From: Tolypothrix sp. NIES-4075
Lineage (GTDB): Bacteria; Cyanobacteriota; Cyanobacteriia; Cyanobacteriales; Nostocaceae
NCBI RefSeq assembly: GCF_002218085.1
Contig: NZ_BDUC01000001.1
Location: forward strand, 1,117,955-1,181,954
DNA: 64,000 nucleotides
Reading direction: 5' to 3'
The notes beneath the pieces were generated by a model. That model saw only the letters and a program-made list of their open reading frames with translations, did no database searches and was not told where the DNA came from. This document shows, one piece after another, positions 1 through 8,909 of this stretch (its first letter is position 1; each line of letters starts with the position of its first letter). Both the position numbers and the translations under genes were made by a program.

Positions 1-625
1 GCTGTGGCGGCGGTTCTTCGCCTTTGATTTCCGCTTGCGTAGCCAATTCTACATCGGTGCGTCCATGCACTGCAACTACTTCCCCGACTGTATTCATCAC
101 AGGTGCGCCACTCATCCCCGCTGCGGTTATCGCCGTGTAGGAAATAGCATAGCCTTCAGTTTGGTTGTCGATTAATGACACACTGCCAACAGTAAACTGC
201 CTTGTTGAACTAGTAGGAAAACCAGCGATGTATACTGTGTCTGTTACATCTACTTTGTCAGAGTTGCCCAAACTGAGGGTTTTATAAGGGCAGCTTGCAG
301 CATCTGCTTTGAAGGTGATAACTGCTAAATCCTGTTTGGGGAAGCGTTTGATATTTTCGGCTTTCCAGATTTTTTTGTCAGGAGTTTGCAGCTGCAATTC
401 GGTACTGGGTGGCACAACATGACGCACAGTGAGTATGGTACACACTTGCGTGTTTTCCCCCTGTACCAAAAATCCTGTACCATGCCCCGATTTATCTGCG
501 TAGTTGATTAAAACTAAGCTTTTCCCAGCTTGCTTACCAATGTCTTTGGCTGTTTTGGAGTTATTACAGCCACTTAGAGATAAAGCAATAAAACCAAAAG
601 CAACTAAGTAACGATAAGAAATCAT
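1..625 (-). CDS. Trypsin-like serine protease, lipoprotein (C-terminus outside window)
   Basis: Reading leftwards from an ATG at 625, the frame stays open to the window edge (208 codons), so the C-terminus is missing. The N-terminus is a short hydrophobic signal ending in LSLSGC, a lipobox, so the protein is probably an acylated lipoprotein anchored on the outer face of a membrane. The catalytic triad of the trypsin/Deg fold is visible: His in TVRHVV, Asp in KQDLAVI and Ser in AGMSGAPV. It should cleave exported proteins; the substrate is unknown. No PDZ or other C-terminal domain can be judged because the gene is cut. It is too truncated to name a subfamily. Confidence 0.85.
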   Translation of the reverse strand, partial: MISYRYLVAFGFIALSLSGCNNSKTAKDIGKQAGKSLVLINYADKSGHGTGFLVQGENTQVCTILTVRHVVPPSTELQLQTPDKKIWKAENIKRFPKQDLAVITFKADAASCPYKTLSLGNSDKVDVTDTVYIAGFPTSSTRQFTVGSVSLIDNQTEGYAISYTAITAAGMSGAPVMNTVGEVVAVHGRTDVELATQAEIKGEEPPPQ

Positions 626-1051
626 CCTGTACCTACAAAATTCAACAAATCAAGTTAAGAAATTTAAATGTAGGGTGTGTTGTCGCGCAGCGCAACGCAC
701 CATCAACAATTCACGGTGCGATCTTCCTATGGCATAACGTACCCTACGAATAATTTATATTTCTTCATATACATTGAATTTTTCTCACCGACTTACTTAC
801 CTACAAAATTCAATAAATCAAGTCGAACTGACTTACTATCGAGTAAATAATATTAGTAATTACTTTATGGATAAGTATAATTCCAGAAACTTCTAGATAT
901 TTTTATCAAATCAACTTAATGCTCACACATATCGGGGTTGCCGAAAAAGCGTAGACGCGCAGCGGCTTGTCGTTCTGTTGCCCAACCCTACCCAATCGCG
1001 GCTACGATAAAACAACGCAAGAAACAAGTCTGCTGGGGCAAAATAGAAAAC
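626..1051. repeat. Repeat-rich spacer between divergent genes
   Basis: This spacer separates two divergently transcribed genes. A 25-base direct repeat with one mismatch lies at 631-655 and 799-823. Between the copies, 670-747 is a dispersed element that begins GTAGGGTGTGTT and ends ACCCTAC, related to copies at 40165-40201 and 62279-62356. Around 940-970 is another dispersed GC-rich repeat (GCGTAGACGCGCAGCGGC) that keeps the following frame open upstream of its likely ATG. No gene is seen here; promoters of both neighbours must lie inside it. Confidence 0.6.
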
Positions 1052-2410
1052 ATGACGATTGAATCCAACTCCAACTCATCCCATCTACCAACCCCAGATT
1101 CCATTCCGGAACACGACTTGCAACCAGATGACTTTGACGGTGGCAAGAGCGAAAATTGCCTTACCCCAGAAAAGCTAGCGACTCAACAAGCCTTAGAACT
1201 AGGTGCTTCTTTGCAATCTCAGCAAAATATAACTGCCCTCAAACAAGCGCGTTCTTTTCTCAAGCAACGCATTACGAAAACTGTACCAGTTAAGCCACGG
1301 GCATTACTGATTATTTTGGTAGCGATCGCCATCACTTTCATCGGAGTTGCCATAAATAACTGGATAATTGGCATCTGCGGCACACTATTAACTTTAGTGT
1401 TATCCCTGGCAATACTCATACCTTGGTTGCAAGTTGTCGTCAACGATTGGTTTTCATTTCAAGAACGAACGCTGCTTGTTGCCTTTTTGGGAGTTTTAGT
1501 ATCAATTTTTGGCTTAATTAAGTTTGGTGGTATCGGTTCGCGCTTGCTAGCTTGGGGACGCCAAATTAACTGGGAAGCTTTCGGAACATTAGCAGACTGG
1601 TTTGGTGCATTGGGGCAAATTCTCATCGCCATCATCGCTGTTTATGTTGCTTGGCGACAATACGTTATATCCAAAGACTTGACAATTCAGCAAAACCTGC
1701 TCACAGTACAGCAAAACGTCATCACCCAGCAGCAGACAATAGATTCGTATTTTCAAGGCGTTTCCGACTTAGTATTAGATGAAGAAGGACTATTAGAAGA
1801 TTGGCCCCAAGAAAGAGCGATCGCAGAAGGACGAACTGCGGCAATATTTAGTAGTGTAGATGGCAGTGGCAAAGCAAAAATTCTCCGCTTTCTCTCGCGC
1901 TCGAAATTGCTCACACCTCTAAAACGCGATCGCCACCTCGGTAGAGCAATTCTTGACGGTAGCGGTGGTTACGCTGAAGATCGCGTTTCCGGTTTGCGTG
2001 TCATTGATTTAGGCGTCATGCTTGCAGGTGCAGACCTTTCCGGTACAGATTTACGTTGGACAGACTTGAGCGAAGCTAATCTTGTCCGCGCTAATCTCAG
2101 CGAATGCGACTTAGTAAAGGCAAATATGAGCCGCACTATTTTATATGATGCCAATCTCAATCAAGCCGACCTAAACAGCACTCGCTTGTTTTATGGTTCG
2201 GCAGAAACCGCATCCCCGCGCAGTCGCAGGGAAGCCCCAAAATACGAAACTGGCGAACATACCGGCGCTGTTGTCGAAAATGCCGATTTTACCGATGTCC
2301 AGCGGATGTCTGAAGCTAATCGTTCCTACTGCTGCGCTTGGTGTGGTGAAAAAAGCAGAAGTACTATTCCCGGTGGTTGTGAAGGCATTCCTAATAAGTT
2401 GGGAAGATAA
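1052..2410 (+). CDS. Membrane protein with pentapeptide repeats
   Basis: A protein of about 452 residues starting MTIESNS. The frame is open 38 codons further upstream, but that stretch is Arg-rich and encoded by a dispersed repeat, so the ATG at 1052 is preferred. After a hydrophilic N-terminus there are three to four hydrophobic membrane segments (roughly residues 85-200), then a linker with QQ-rich heptads that may form a coiled coil. Near the end is a block of A(D/N)Lxx pentapeptide repeats (ADLSG, TDLRW, ANLVR, ANLSE), which fold as a right-handed beta-helix. The C-terminal tail is Cys-rich with a CxxC (CAWC). Function unknown; pentapeptide proteins mostly act through protein contacts. 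Confidence 0.8.
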   Translation: MTIESNSNSSHLPTPDSIPEHDLQPDDFDGGKSENCLTPEKLATQQALELGASLQSQQNITALKQARSFLKQRITKTVPVKPRALLIILVAIAITFIGVAINNWIIGICGTLLTLVLSLAILIPWLQVVVNDWFSFQERTLLVAFLGVLVSIFGLIKFGGIGSRLLAWGRQINWEAFGTLADWFGALGQILIAIIAVYVAWRQYVISKDLTIQQNLLTVQQNVITQQQTIDSYFQGVSDLVLDEEGLLEDWPQERAIAEGRTAAIFSSVDGSGKAKILRFLSRSKLLTPLKRDRHLGRAILDGSGGYAEDRVSGLRVIDLGVMLAGADLSGTDLRWTDLSEANLVRANLSECDLVKANMSRTILYDANLNQADLNSTRLFYGSAETASPRSRREAPKYETGEHTGAVVENADFTDVQRMSEANRSYCCAWCGEKSRSTIPGGCEGIPNKLGR

Positions 2411-2494
2411 TTGTTACTGGTTAGTGGTTAGTGGACATTGGGCATTTTCCATTTTCCACTCTTCAAATTGCCACTAACCACCATCCACTATCAA
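2411..2494. repeat. Heptamer-repeat spacer
   Basis: Short tandem units of the TTAGTGG type on the left face complementary CCACTAA/CCACTAT units on the right, so the spacer between two convergent genes could fold into a hairpin. It may act as a bidirectional terminator. Same class as the elements at 8892-9014, 12424-12533 and 37758-37925. Confidence 0.6.
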
Positions 2495-5077
2495 CTATCC
2501 ACGCTCCCACCGAGTAACACCAAGCTGATTTTGTAACTTTAATTTTCGCCAAAGTTGAGAACCTGTAATCTCCCCTTGCAGCAATTGTTGATAGCGATGT
2601 ATCGTTTGCGTTACTTCTTCGGGTGTCTCATTCACAAACTCAATGCGGAAGTGCTGTAAACCAAGCTCCATTAGCCGCTGTACGTATTCGGCTCCCGTTT
2701 GAGCCGTGCCGTTAAATACTGTATTGCGACAGCCTACATCCGCTTGCAGAATGTGTTCACACCCTACCCTATCTTTAATTTTCACCTCATGCTTTTCACA
2801 TGGTCTGCCGCAATTGGTGTAGTCTGTCCCTTGAGATAGAAACGCACAAAAGACACAATGCTCCATATGAAACATCGGCATATGCTGATGAATTGTTACC
2901 TCAAACCATTGCGGAGGACAACTATTAAGCAAGTCTTGTAATTGGCTAATGTTTAAATCATACGATGCCGTCACCCTTTCTAAACCAAAGCGATGTTTAA
3001 AGTAATCTGCCGTTAAAGCATTCGCAACGTTAAAAGAGAAATCTCCTATACAGCGTTCTTGGGCGAAGAATTGTAAATGGTCATAATTCCGCACCAGATA
3101 ACCATCAGCCTTGCAAGCGCGTACTTGCTCCAAAATCCAGTTTTCCCCAGGTTTCGTAATTCGCGGTAGCGCAAGCCAAATTTGGGGAGTGGGGGGAGTG
3201 GGGGAAGTTGAGGAAAAAGAATTGTCCCCTTGTCTCCCCTCTCTCCCTTGACGTACCATTTCCACCGCTTCGCGATACGCACGCGGGTCTTCAAATTCAC
3301 AGTAAAGTGTTTTAATGCCGGCATCTAGTGCAGCTTGCAATTGCTTGAGCGATCGCACTAATACGATGAGGCTAGGTGCAGGTGTATGCGGGTGTGGGGA
3401 TGTAGAGGGGAGTAAGTCTTGTAAAGAAGCATGAGAATGCAGTTGCCAGCGTTTAGGTAGCGATCGCATTTCTTCTAATTGCGTCACAATTTCCCGTCGC
3501 ATCCGATTCAACTCGCTTACGGGCAGCATTATCCCATCTTTTAGGTGATTTGTCAACTCTGCCAAATAAAAAGGAGTATTGCCAAGCCTAGCAAATTGTT
3601 CGTGTAAACGTTCTTTTGTTAACGGTTTGGTGTGTGCTTCAACTAGTGAGATTGTAGATTCGACTTGAACGACATGACCGAGTTCGCCATTGGCGATCGC
3701 AATCAACTTGTCTCCCACTTCTCCATAAACCTCTACAGAAATGGGACGTTGAAATTGCGGATTTTCCCCAGCAAAACTTTGCCGTAATTGCTTATCTAAT
3801 TCTGGGTCGCTAGTTTTCCATACTTTATCACCCACATGCAGCCGATGCAGATTCAAGTCACGCCGCCCAAACGTGAGTATAGCTTCTTTACCCTTCTGTT
3901 CCACTGCATATATCCGCCCGCCTTCTTCTTTTGCCTCTGGATGTCCACAGTCAAAAACAACACCATCACCTGGTTTAACAGGCGCTTCCAGTTTTATAAT
4001 TACCTGTTCGTTGCGAATGCGAGTAACTTCGCCCAAATAGACTCCGCGCTTTTTCCCAAACCGGGCGTGAACTAATTCTTGATTGTTGATTCCACGGAAC
4101 CAGCCTGTATAAATACCGCGAGAAAACGCCATCTCTAAGTTGTAGCGTTCCGGGGAAGAGGAGGGGGGGAAAGAAGAATTATTCTTTTTGTCTTTTTGTC
4201 TCCTTGCCTCCTTGTCCCCTTGTCCCCTTGTCCCCTTGTCTGGCAATTCCATCACCCGATCCAATGCTTGACGATAAACATGGGTTACATTGGCAACATA
4301 CTCTGGCGCTTTTAAACGTCCTTCAATTTTCAGACAACTCACACCTGACTTCACTAAATCTGGCAGAACCTCTAATCCAGCCAAGTCTTGAGGACTGAGT
4401 AAATATTTGCGATCGCCTAAATCTACAACTTCTCCATCTGCTATTAACTCGTAGGGCATTCGGCAAGCTTGGGCACATTCACCCCTATTTGCCGAACGTC
4501 CTCCTAAAGCTTCACTCGTCAAACATTGCCCAGAATAAGCGACACACAAAGCACCATGAACAAAGACTTCTAAAGGTAGCGAGGAATGCTTGTGGATTTT
4601 ATCAATTTCTTTCAGGGAACACTCACGGGCAAGCACAACTAAATTACACCCCAATGCCTCTGCAAATTCCACACCAGCGGCACTGGTGATAGTCATCTGA
4701 GTTGAAGCATGAATGGGAAAATCTGGGGAAATATGCCGAATTAAACGGCAAATGCCCACATCTTGAACAATAACTGCATCTACACCCGCTGTAATAATGG
4801 AGCGGATATATTGCTGTGCTTCTTGAAGTTCTTGGGGAAAGATTAGCGTATTTAGAGTCACATAGCCTTTGACACCACGACGGTGCAAAAATTGCATTAA
4901 TTCCGGCAAATCTGCCTCAGTAAAGTTTTCTGCCCGCATTCTGGCATTAAACCGCTCCAAACCGAAGTAAATCGCATCAGCACCGTTTTCTACAGCAGCT
5001 TTAGCGCATTCCCAATTACCTGCCGGTGCTAGGAGTTCAGGAAGTTGAAGAGTAGTTGGGGTGAGTTCGGCTTTCAT
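2495..5077 (-). CDS. Peptidase U32 family protein with C-terminal DUF3656-type region
   Basis: An 860-residue member of the U32 family. The N-terminal hallmark ELLAPAGNWECAKAAVENGA is present, and the conserved Cys cluster follows (GQCLTSEALGGRSANRGECA, then CRMPYEL at about residue 200). The C-terminal half holds more Cys motifs (HCVFCAF, GRPCEKHE), as in long U32 proteins. Relatives such as E. coli RlhA, UbiU and UbiV work in rRNA hydroxylation or ubiquinone synthesis and use Fe-S clusters, so a role as an RNA- or cofactor-modifying enzyme is more likely than collagen cleavage; this is inference. Three low-complexity stretches, around residues 277-311, 552-571 and 607-632, are encoded by heptamer-type repeat DNA and look like in-frame insertions into otherwise conserved sequence. 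Confidence 0.88.
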   Translation of the reverse strand: MKAELTPTTLQLPELLAPAGNWECAKAAVENGADAIYFGLERFNARMRAENFTEADLPELMQFLHRRGVKGYVTLNTLIFPQELQEAQQYIRSIITAGVDAVIVQDVGICRLIRHISPDFPIHASTQMTITSAAGVEFAEALGCNLVVLARECSLKEIDKIHKHSSLPLEVFVHGALCVAYSGQCLTSEALGGRSANRGECAQACRMPYELIADGEVVDLGDRKYLLSPQDLAGLEVLPDLVKSGVSCLKIEGRLKAPEYVANVTHVYRQALDRVMELPDKGTRGQGDKEARRQKDKKNNSSFPPSSSPERYNLEMAFSRGIYTGWFRGINNQELVHARFGKKRGVYLGEVTRIRNEQVIIKLEAPVKPGDGVVFDCGHPEAKEEGGRIYAVEQKGKEAILTFGRRDLNLHRLHVGDKVWKTSDPELDKQLRQSFAGENPQFQRPISVEVYGEVGDKLIAIANGELGHVVQVESTISLVEAHTKPLTKERLHEQFARLGNTPFYLAELTNHLKDGIMLPVSELNRMRREIVTQLEEMRSLPKRWQLHSHASLQDLLPSTSPHPHTPAPSLIVLVRSLKQLQAALDAGIKTLYCEFEDPRAYREAVEMVRQGREGRQGDNSFSSTSPTPPTPQIWLALPRITKPGENWILEQVRACKADGYLVRNYDHLQFFAQERCIGDFSFNVANALTADYFKHRFGLERVTASYDLNISQLQDLLNSCPPQWFEVTIHQHMPMFHMEHCVFCAFLSQGTDYTNCGRPCEKHEVKIKDRVGCEHILQADVGCRNTVFNGTAQTGAEYVQRLMELGLQHFRIEFVNETPEEVTQTIHRYQQLLQGEITGSQLWRKLKLQNQLGVTRWERG

Positions 5078-5179
5078 CGTTACTAAGGCAGAATAGGTGA
5101 CTCCTTAGTGATTTTATCGTTGCGGAAGGAATGTGTGGGGGGAAGGTAGGCGATCGCCTTCAATATTATGCCTTTTCTG

Positions 5180-5199
5180 AAGTCCGCGTAGGCGGACTT
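5180..5199. repeat. Small perfect hairpin upstream of the U32 gene
   Basis: Arms AAGTCCGC and GCGGACTT with a 4-base loop GTAG, followed on the + strand by TTGTTTGT. It may be a terminator-like dispersed element, located between the U32 gene start and the stop of the small secreted protein gene. Confidence 0.4.
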
Positions 5200-5258
5200 T
5201 GTTTGTATAGCCGCACCCTTCGCTTGGTGTCGGGCAAAAGCAAAAACATGCTCAGACG

Positions 5259-5642
5259 CTAAAAATTCCCGTTCCGAATTGGGTTAATTCTATTTCCATT
5301 GTTCAGCCCCCCATTTACGCCTTGTATGATAAAAGTCCCACTAGGGCTGATTGTATTTTTTTTATCAGTGGTGATGCGCGTTCCATTTGGGTAATAGTAA
5401 GTACTAGATCCATCGCCATTATTTATCGTCACAGAGGGATAAATTATCTTTTGATTGCGGATGTTAATGGAACCATTACTATAAATGCGCGTTCCGCTAG
5501 GATAATTGAGCAAGTTGCCAGTGCCTTGGCTCGCATTGGAGCTAGCAGAGTTTTGCGCTATGGTCTGAGCGTTTACCACTGACTGAGTTGCTGTTACTAT
5601 CGACAAAATAGACAAACAGCTGACAATAAAAGGTTTTATCAT
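5259..5642 (-). CDS. Small secreted protein with repeated YPSGT/YPNGT-type strands
   Basis: A 127-residue protein with a clear signal peptide (hydrophobic stretch SCLSILSIVTATQSVV, cleavage probably near VNAQ-T). The mature part is rich in Asn, Gly, Ser and Thr and contains degenerate repeats of the form YP(S/N)GTRI, suggesting a short beta-rich extracytoplasmic fold. Function not recognised. Its single-gene context with repeats on both sides gives no clue. The start ATG at 5642 is preceded on its strand by AGCGAGGTCAT, giving a plausible GAGG ribosome binding site. Confidence 0.7.
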   Translation of the reverse strand: MIKPFIVSCLSILSIVTATQSVVNAQTIAQNSASSNASQGTGNLLNYPSGTRIYSNGSINIRNQKIIYPSVTINNGDGSSTYYYPNGTRITTDKKNTISPSGTFIIQGVNGGLNNGNRINPIRNGNF

Positions 5643-5772
5643 ATGACCTCGCTGGTTTAAAAGCCAAATTTTTTATTTTTAGTTTTCAGCCGATGCAATT
5701 AATACAAGTCCTATATCTAGGATAGTTCAAAGATTTACGTGACACCAAAACGTAAGTACAGCATTTCATTAA

Positions 5773-5889
5773 TACGAGCGCGAATTAAAGAAAGGCAATA
5801 GCCTGCATTGCTTGTGCATCCCGATGCATTGCTTGTGCGTCCCGATGCATTGCTTATGCATCCCGATGCATTTAAAAACGCGCTCGTTT
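5773..5889. repeat. Three 21-base tandem repeats inside an inverted repeat
   Basis: Three head-to-tail 21-base units occupy 5805-5825, 5826-5846 and 5847-5867, starting GCATTGCTT and ending CCCGAT, with only one or two differences. They are flanked by an inverted pair, ACGAGCGCG near 5773 and CGCGCTCGT near 5879-5888. A short frame on the minus strand through the repeat reads a heptapeptide (SNASGCT) but is not convincing as a gene. The period of 21 equals that of the array at 32297. Confidence 0.75.
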
Positions 5890-5904
5890 TTAGGCTTAAC
5901 TGTA

Positions 5905-6177
5905 CTAAGATACTTTTGGCTGATGCCACAGGGTCAGCTGAAATTTTTCGCAGTAGCAACCCTTGCTACTAATTTGTTGCTCGTGGTCAGCTATCCAATC
6001 ATAAATTTGCGCGGCTTTAGCTAATGCCACCTGTTGCGAACGATAAAGACGAGGACTAAGGCAAAAGGCTTTTCCGTTAATGTGTATAGCTGCAATTTGC
6101 CAATAATCGCTTCCTTCACCCTCTGGTACAACTTCTAAAAATCCGCTACTGTAAGGCTCGATTATTCCTATGTTCAT
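5905..6177 (-). CDS. Small hypothetical protein
   Basis: A frame of about 90 residues starting MNIGIIEPYSSGF at the ATG at 6177; a TTG two codons upstream is also possible. It is hydrophilic and balanced in composition, with no signal peptide or membrane segment. Features that look protein-like are the segment IAAIHINGKAFCLSP and a helical stretch QQVALAKAAQIYDWI. No family is recognised and no strong ribosome binding site is seen. The protein-like composition argues for a real gene more than any known homology. Confidence 0.5.
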   Translation of the reverse strand: MNIGIIEPYSSGFLEVVPEGEGSDYWQIAAIHINGKAFCLSPRLYRSQQVALAKAAQIYDWIADHEQQISSKGCYCEKFQLTLWHQPKVS

Positions 6178-6331
6178 TTGCAAGCTTTATTGAACTCCAA
6201 AAACACAGTAATAAGATTGGGAAGTGTGTTGGTGACAGCCAGGGGGCGTTTAGTTCTAGCTGCTGTATCTGCCAGATCCCAAAGTCGCACAGAAGCCTAC
6301 ACCAACTGAGTACAGTATGGTGTAGGAAATG

Positions 6332-7027
6332 TCACACTGCGTAACCAGATGCATTGCGAGCATAACTATCGAAAGCATCCAGCAAGCGATCGCGCCAATT
6401 ATAAATTGGATCGTCTTTGGCGAGTAACTGGATTGGACTGACTGTTCTTGCCCATTGAAATTGTGCAAAGGCAATATAGTCACCAAAATAGGGCTGATCG
6501 CCACCTAAATAAGGCTGACGTTCGAGAACTTCCCTTACAGGAGATAACGCTGTTTGCAAAGCAGTAACGGTTGCATCATTCGGTGTTGCAAATTCTTCCA
6601 GCGTCATTCCCAAAAGTTTCTCCCGACTCTCGCGAAAGTACGCTTTGTCCTTTTCATGTAAATTGTCAAATAAATCTGGGAGAATAATGGCGAAAATCAG
6701 TGGATTAATAACTTGTGCAGACCAAAACTTGATGAATAAAGCCCCGGATTCGCCAACCTTTCCGTTAAATAAACTTGGGCGATCGGCATAAGTTGTTTCC
6801 AAGTAATGAGCAATTTCCCAACTATCATTTACAATCTTGTCGTTATCGACCAACACAGGAACCAGTCCCTGCCCGGAAAAAGCGATTGCCTCTTTCTCTG
6901 TAAACCGCCAAGGAATTTCTTCGGCATTAAGTCCTTTATGTTTTAAAGCCATCTTGACTTGCCAACAAGGGGGACTAAAGCGGCAATCGTCCTCTGCTCC
7001 AGCTAAATCGTAAAGTTTAATCGGCAT
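6332..7027 (-). CDS. Glutathione S-transferase family protein
   Basis: A 231-residue protein. The N-terminal thioredoxin-like domain (about residues 1-80) shows RFSPPCWQVK, where GSTs place the active-site Ser/Cys, then the cis-Pro region GLVPVLVDND and the glutathione-binding NDSWEIAHYLE. The helical C-terminal domain follows. It probably conjugates or reduces small electrophiles with glutathione in the cytoplasm; the substrate cannot be deduced. An ATG lies seven codons upstream at 7048, but AAGGAAAAT sits just before the ATG at 7027, so the shorter start is chosen. Confidence 0.85.
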   Translation of the reverse strand: MPIKLYDLAGAEDDCRFSPPCWQVKMALKHKGLNAEEIPWRFTEKEAIAFSGQGLVPVLVDNDKIVNDSWEIAHYLETTYADRPSLFNGKVGESGALFIKFWSAQVINPLIFAIILPDLFDNLHEKDKAYFRESREKLLGMTLEEFATPNDATVTALQTALSPVREVLERQPYLGGDQPYFGDYIAFAQFQWARTVSPIQLLAKDDPIYNWRDRLLDAFDSYARNASGYAV

Positions 7028-7189
7028 ATTTTCCTTTTTGACTGGCATTAGTATCTAGGGTTTTATCCGTCAGAAGCGGTTAAAAGTGGCGTAATGTTGT
7101 TTGATGATATTTGCAAAAATAAATTGGGCGATCGCTTTGTGTGATGGGTGCTTTTTTTTGAATTGTTATTTAAAGTTTAGTTTTTGATT

Positions 7190-7213
7190 TGAGCGCTGAA
7201 GCGCTCACTACGA
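7190..7213. repeat. Dispersed palindrome, GTAGT(G/A)AG family
   Basis: Half-element GAGCGCTGAAGCGCTC followed by ACTACG, just beyond the 3' end of pgeF. Related to the fuller palindromes at 13674-13720, 20503-20550, 23199-23222 and 28593-28643; the stem sequence differs from copy to copy while pairing is kept. Confidence 0.6.
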
Positions 7214-7217
7214 ATTC

Positions 7218-8015
7218 TCAAATGCTGACGATTCCTGACCATTGGACTTTTTTCTGTTTTTCGCGGCGATAAGAAAAGAAGTAATCTGGGGTTTGAAAGG
7301 TACAATAAGGTGCGATCGCTATTTGTTCGGTACTTATTCCCAACATTTCCATCTGTAAAGCATTTACCCGTCGCACATCTAACCGCACTTTTCCAGGATT
7401 TGGATCGGGTAATAAAGGTGAATTTGGTAGCTGATACATCGCATCAATAATAGTTTTTTCATCATTATGTGGTGTAATGCTTGCGCCTATTTCTGCTGCT
7501 ACCTGTTCTGAAACTTGGTAAACTTCGCCAGCGATCGCAGGTCCGAGGGCAATTCGCAAATTTTCGATTTTGCTGCCTTGGGCAATAAATCGGGCGATCG
7601 CTTGCGGTACAATTTTAGATGCCGTACCCCGCCAACCTGCGTGTAGTGCTGCCACTTGAAGAGTCTTTTCATCGGCAATCAGCACCGGTGTACAATCAGC
7701 GCTAGCTACCCACAACGCTTGTAGAGGTTCTTCGGTCATCAAACCGTCTCCCAATACCAGGGCAGAATCACCTTCTCCTTCAACATCATTTCCACCCGCA
7801 CTTAACTTGTCGGCAATTTCTTGCGGTGTAAGGACAATGTTGCCATGAACCTGTTTTAAGCGATAAGCTAATGCTTCTGGTTGCAAGACCTTAGTTAACT
7901 CTTGCGGAGAACGTGACCAAAACTGGTGGGTAAAAAAGCCGTGAGGTAAACGTTCTAGTAGACTGCAAGTCAGGTAAGGCATTCCTTCCCAAGTGTGCCA
8001 GTTCCAAGTGTGCAT
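7218..8015 (-). CDS. pgeF: Laccase-domain purine nucleosidase-type protein (YfiH/PgeF)
   Basis: A 265-residue protein of the YfiH/LACC1 family, which is associated with peptidoglycan editing and purine nucleoside cleavage. The zinc-site motifs are visible: SADCTPVLIAD (Cys), AALHAGWRGTASKIV (His) and PYCTFQ with the terminal FFSYRRE. A longer frame starts at 8111, but the conserved part begins MHTWNWHTWEGMPYLTCSLL at the ATG at 8015, and the longer version would run into the divergent birA start. The gene is divergent from birA with about 80 bases between the chosen starts. Confidence 0.85.
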   Translation of the reverse strand: MHTWNWHTWEGMPYLTCSLLERLPHGFFTHQFWSRSPQELTKVLQPEALAYRLKQVHGNIVLTPQEIADKLSAGGNDVEGEGDSALVLGDGLMTEEPLQALWVASADCTPVLIADEKTLQVAALHAGWRGTASKIVPQAIARFIAQGSKIENLRIALGPAIAGEVYQVSEQVAAEIGASITPHNDEKTIIDAMYQLPNSPLLPDPNPGKVRLDVRRVNALQMEMLGISTEQIAIAPYCTFQTPDYFFSYRREKQKKVQWSGIVSI

Positions 8016-8093
8016 CTTCGGTCTAAACCTCAACAGAAAATCTTTGTTCAGCCAATTAATGTTAACTTGTACAACGGGATTTCGGTAAACCCT

Positions 8094-8909
8094 GTGAAAT
8101 TTGATCGGCAACAGTTAGAAACCGCTCTCATGAGGCGCGAGCATAAATATTTACCATTGTCTCTACATGTTTTTGACACCGTAGCCTCTACTAACCTTAC
8201 TGTGTGGAACTTGCTAGAACAAGGTGCAACCCCTGGATGTGTAGTAATTGCGACTTCTCAAACAGCAGGACGCGGGCAATGGGGGCGTCAGTGGAGTTCT
8301 TTTGGTGGGGGATTGTATCTTTCAGTAGCTATAGCCCCGCAATTAGAAGCAAGCAACAGCTACCAATTAACTTTGGCGCTTTGTTGGGGAATTGCCAAAC
8401 AATTGCGAAAATGTGGCGTGAATGTCGGAATTAAATGGCCCAATGATTTAGTCTTAAGTAGCCGTAAACTAGGCGGCATTTTGACTGAAACCAAAGTACA
8501 CAAAGGAAAAATCACACAAGCAGTAGTTGGTGTGGGGATTAACTGGTCAAACTCTGTACCAGAAACCGGAATCAATCTCAAATTCTGGCAAGCTAAAGAG
8601 GGACAAGGTGTAATTGATTCTCTGGAAATGCTAGCTTCGGAGGTTTTGCTAGGAATAGAATTTGGCGTTGAGTGCCTTTGTGAAAAAGGAGTAAATATAC
8701 TTCTGTCAGATTATCTCAATTTGCTTACGAATATGGGCGATAAAGTAGACATCAAAAATCATTCGGGGACTGTTGTAGGCGTAACTTCTACAGGAGAACT
8801 ACGAATTAAAATGCAAACTTCTGATAATAACACAGTAATAATACCAGAAATTTGTCTTCAACCCGGTACAATCAGTTTGGGTTACAAGGGACTGGGGACT
8901 GGGGAATAG
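8094..8909 (+). CDS. birA: Biotin--[acetyl-CoA-carboxylase] ligase
   Basis: Biotin protein ligase, which forms biotinyl-AMP and transfers biotin to the carrier protein of acetyl-CoA carboxylase. It contains the adenylate loop GRGQWGRQW, the following FGGGLYLSV strand, the conserved IKWPNDLV and GGILTE motifs, and GVGINWSN. There is no N-terminal DNA-binding helix-turn-helix, so this is a catalytic-only ligase. The frame is open from 7995, but residues before VKFDRQQLETAL overlap divergent pgeF, so the GTG at 8094 is preferred. The last residues (GLGTGE) and the TAG stop are encoded by the heptamer-repeat element that follows. Confidence 0.88.
   Translation: MKFDRQQLETALMRREHKYLPLSLHVFDTVASTNLTVWNLLEQGATPGCVVIATSQTAGRGQWGRQWSSFGGGLYLSVAIAPQLEASNSYQLTLALCWGIAKQLRKCGVNVGIKWPNDLVLSSRKLGGILTETKVHKGKITQAVVGVGINWSNSVPETGINLKFWQAKEGQGVIDSLEMLASEVLLGIEFGVECLCEKGVNILLSDYLNLLTNMGDKVDIKNHSGTVVGVTSTGELRIKMQTSDNNTVIIPEICLQPGTISLGYKGLGTGE

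Noticed and set aside
5805..5867. Possible CRISPR array
   Set aside because: The repeats are contiguous with no spacers; the same is true at 32297-32440. No cas gene is present.
5735..5959. A 74-codon minus frame with SNASGCT repeats
   Set aside because: It is simply the translation of the 21-base tandem repeats and overlaps the better-supported small gene.
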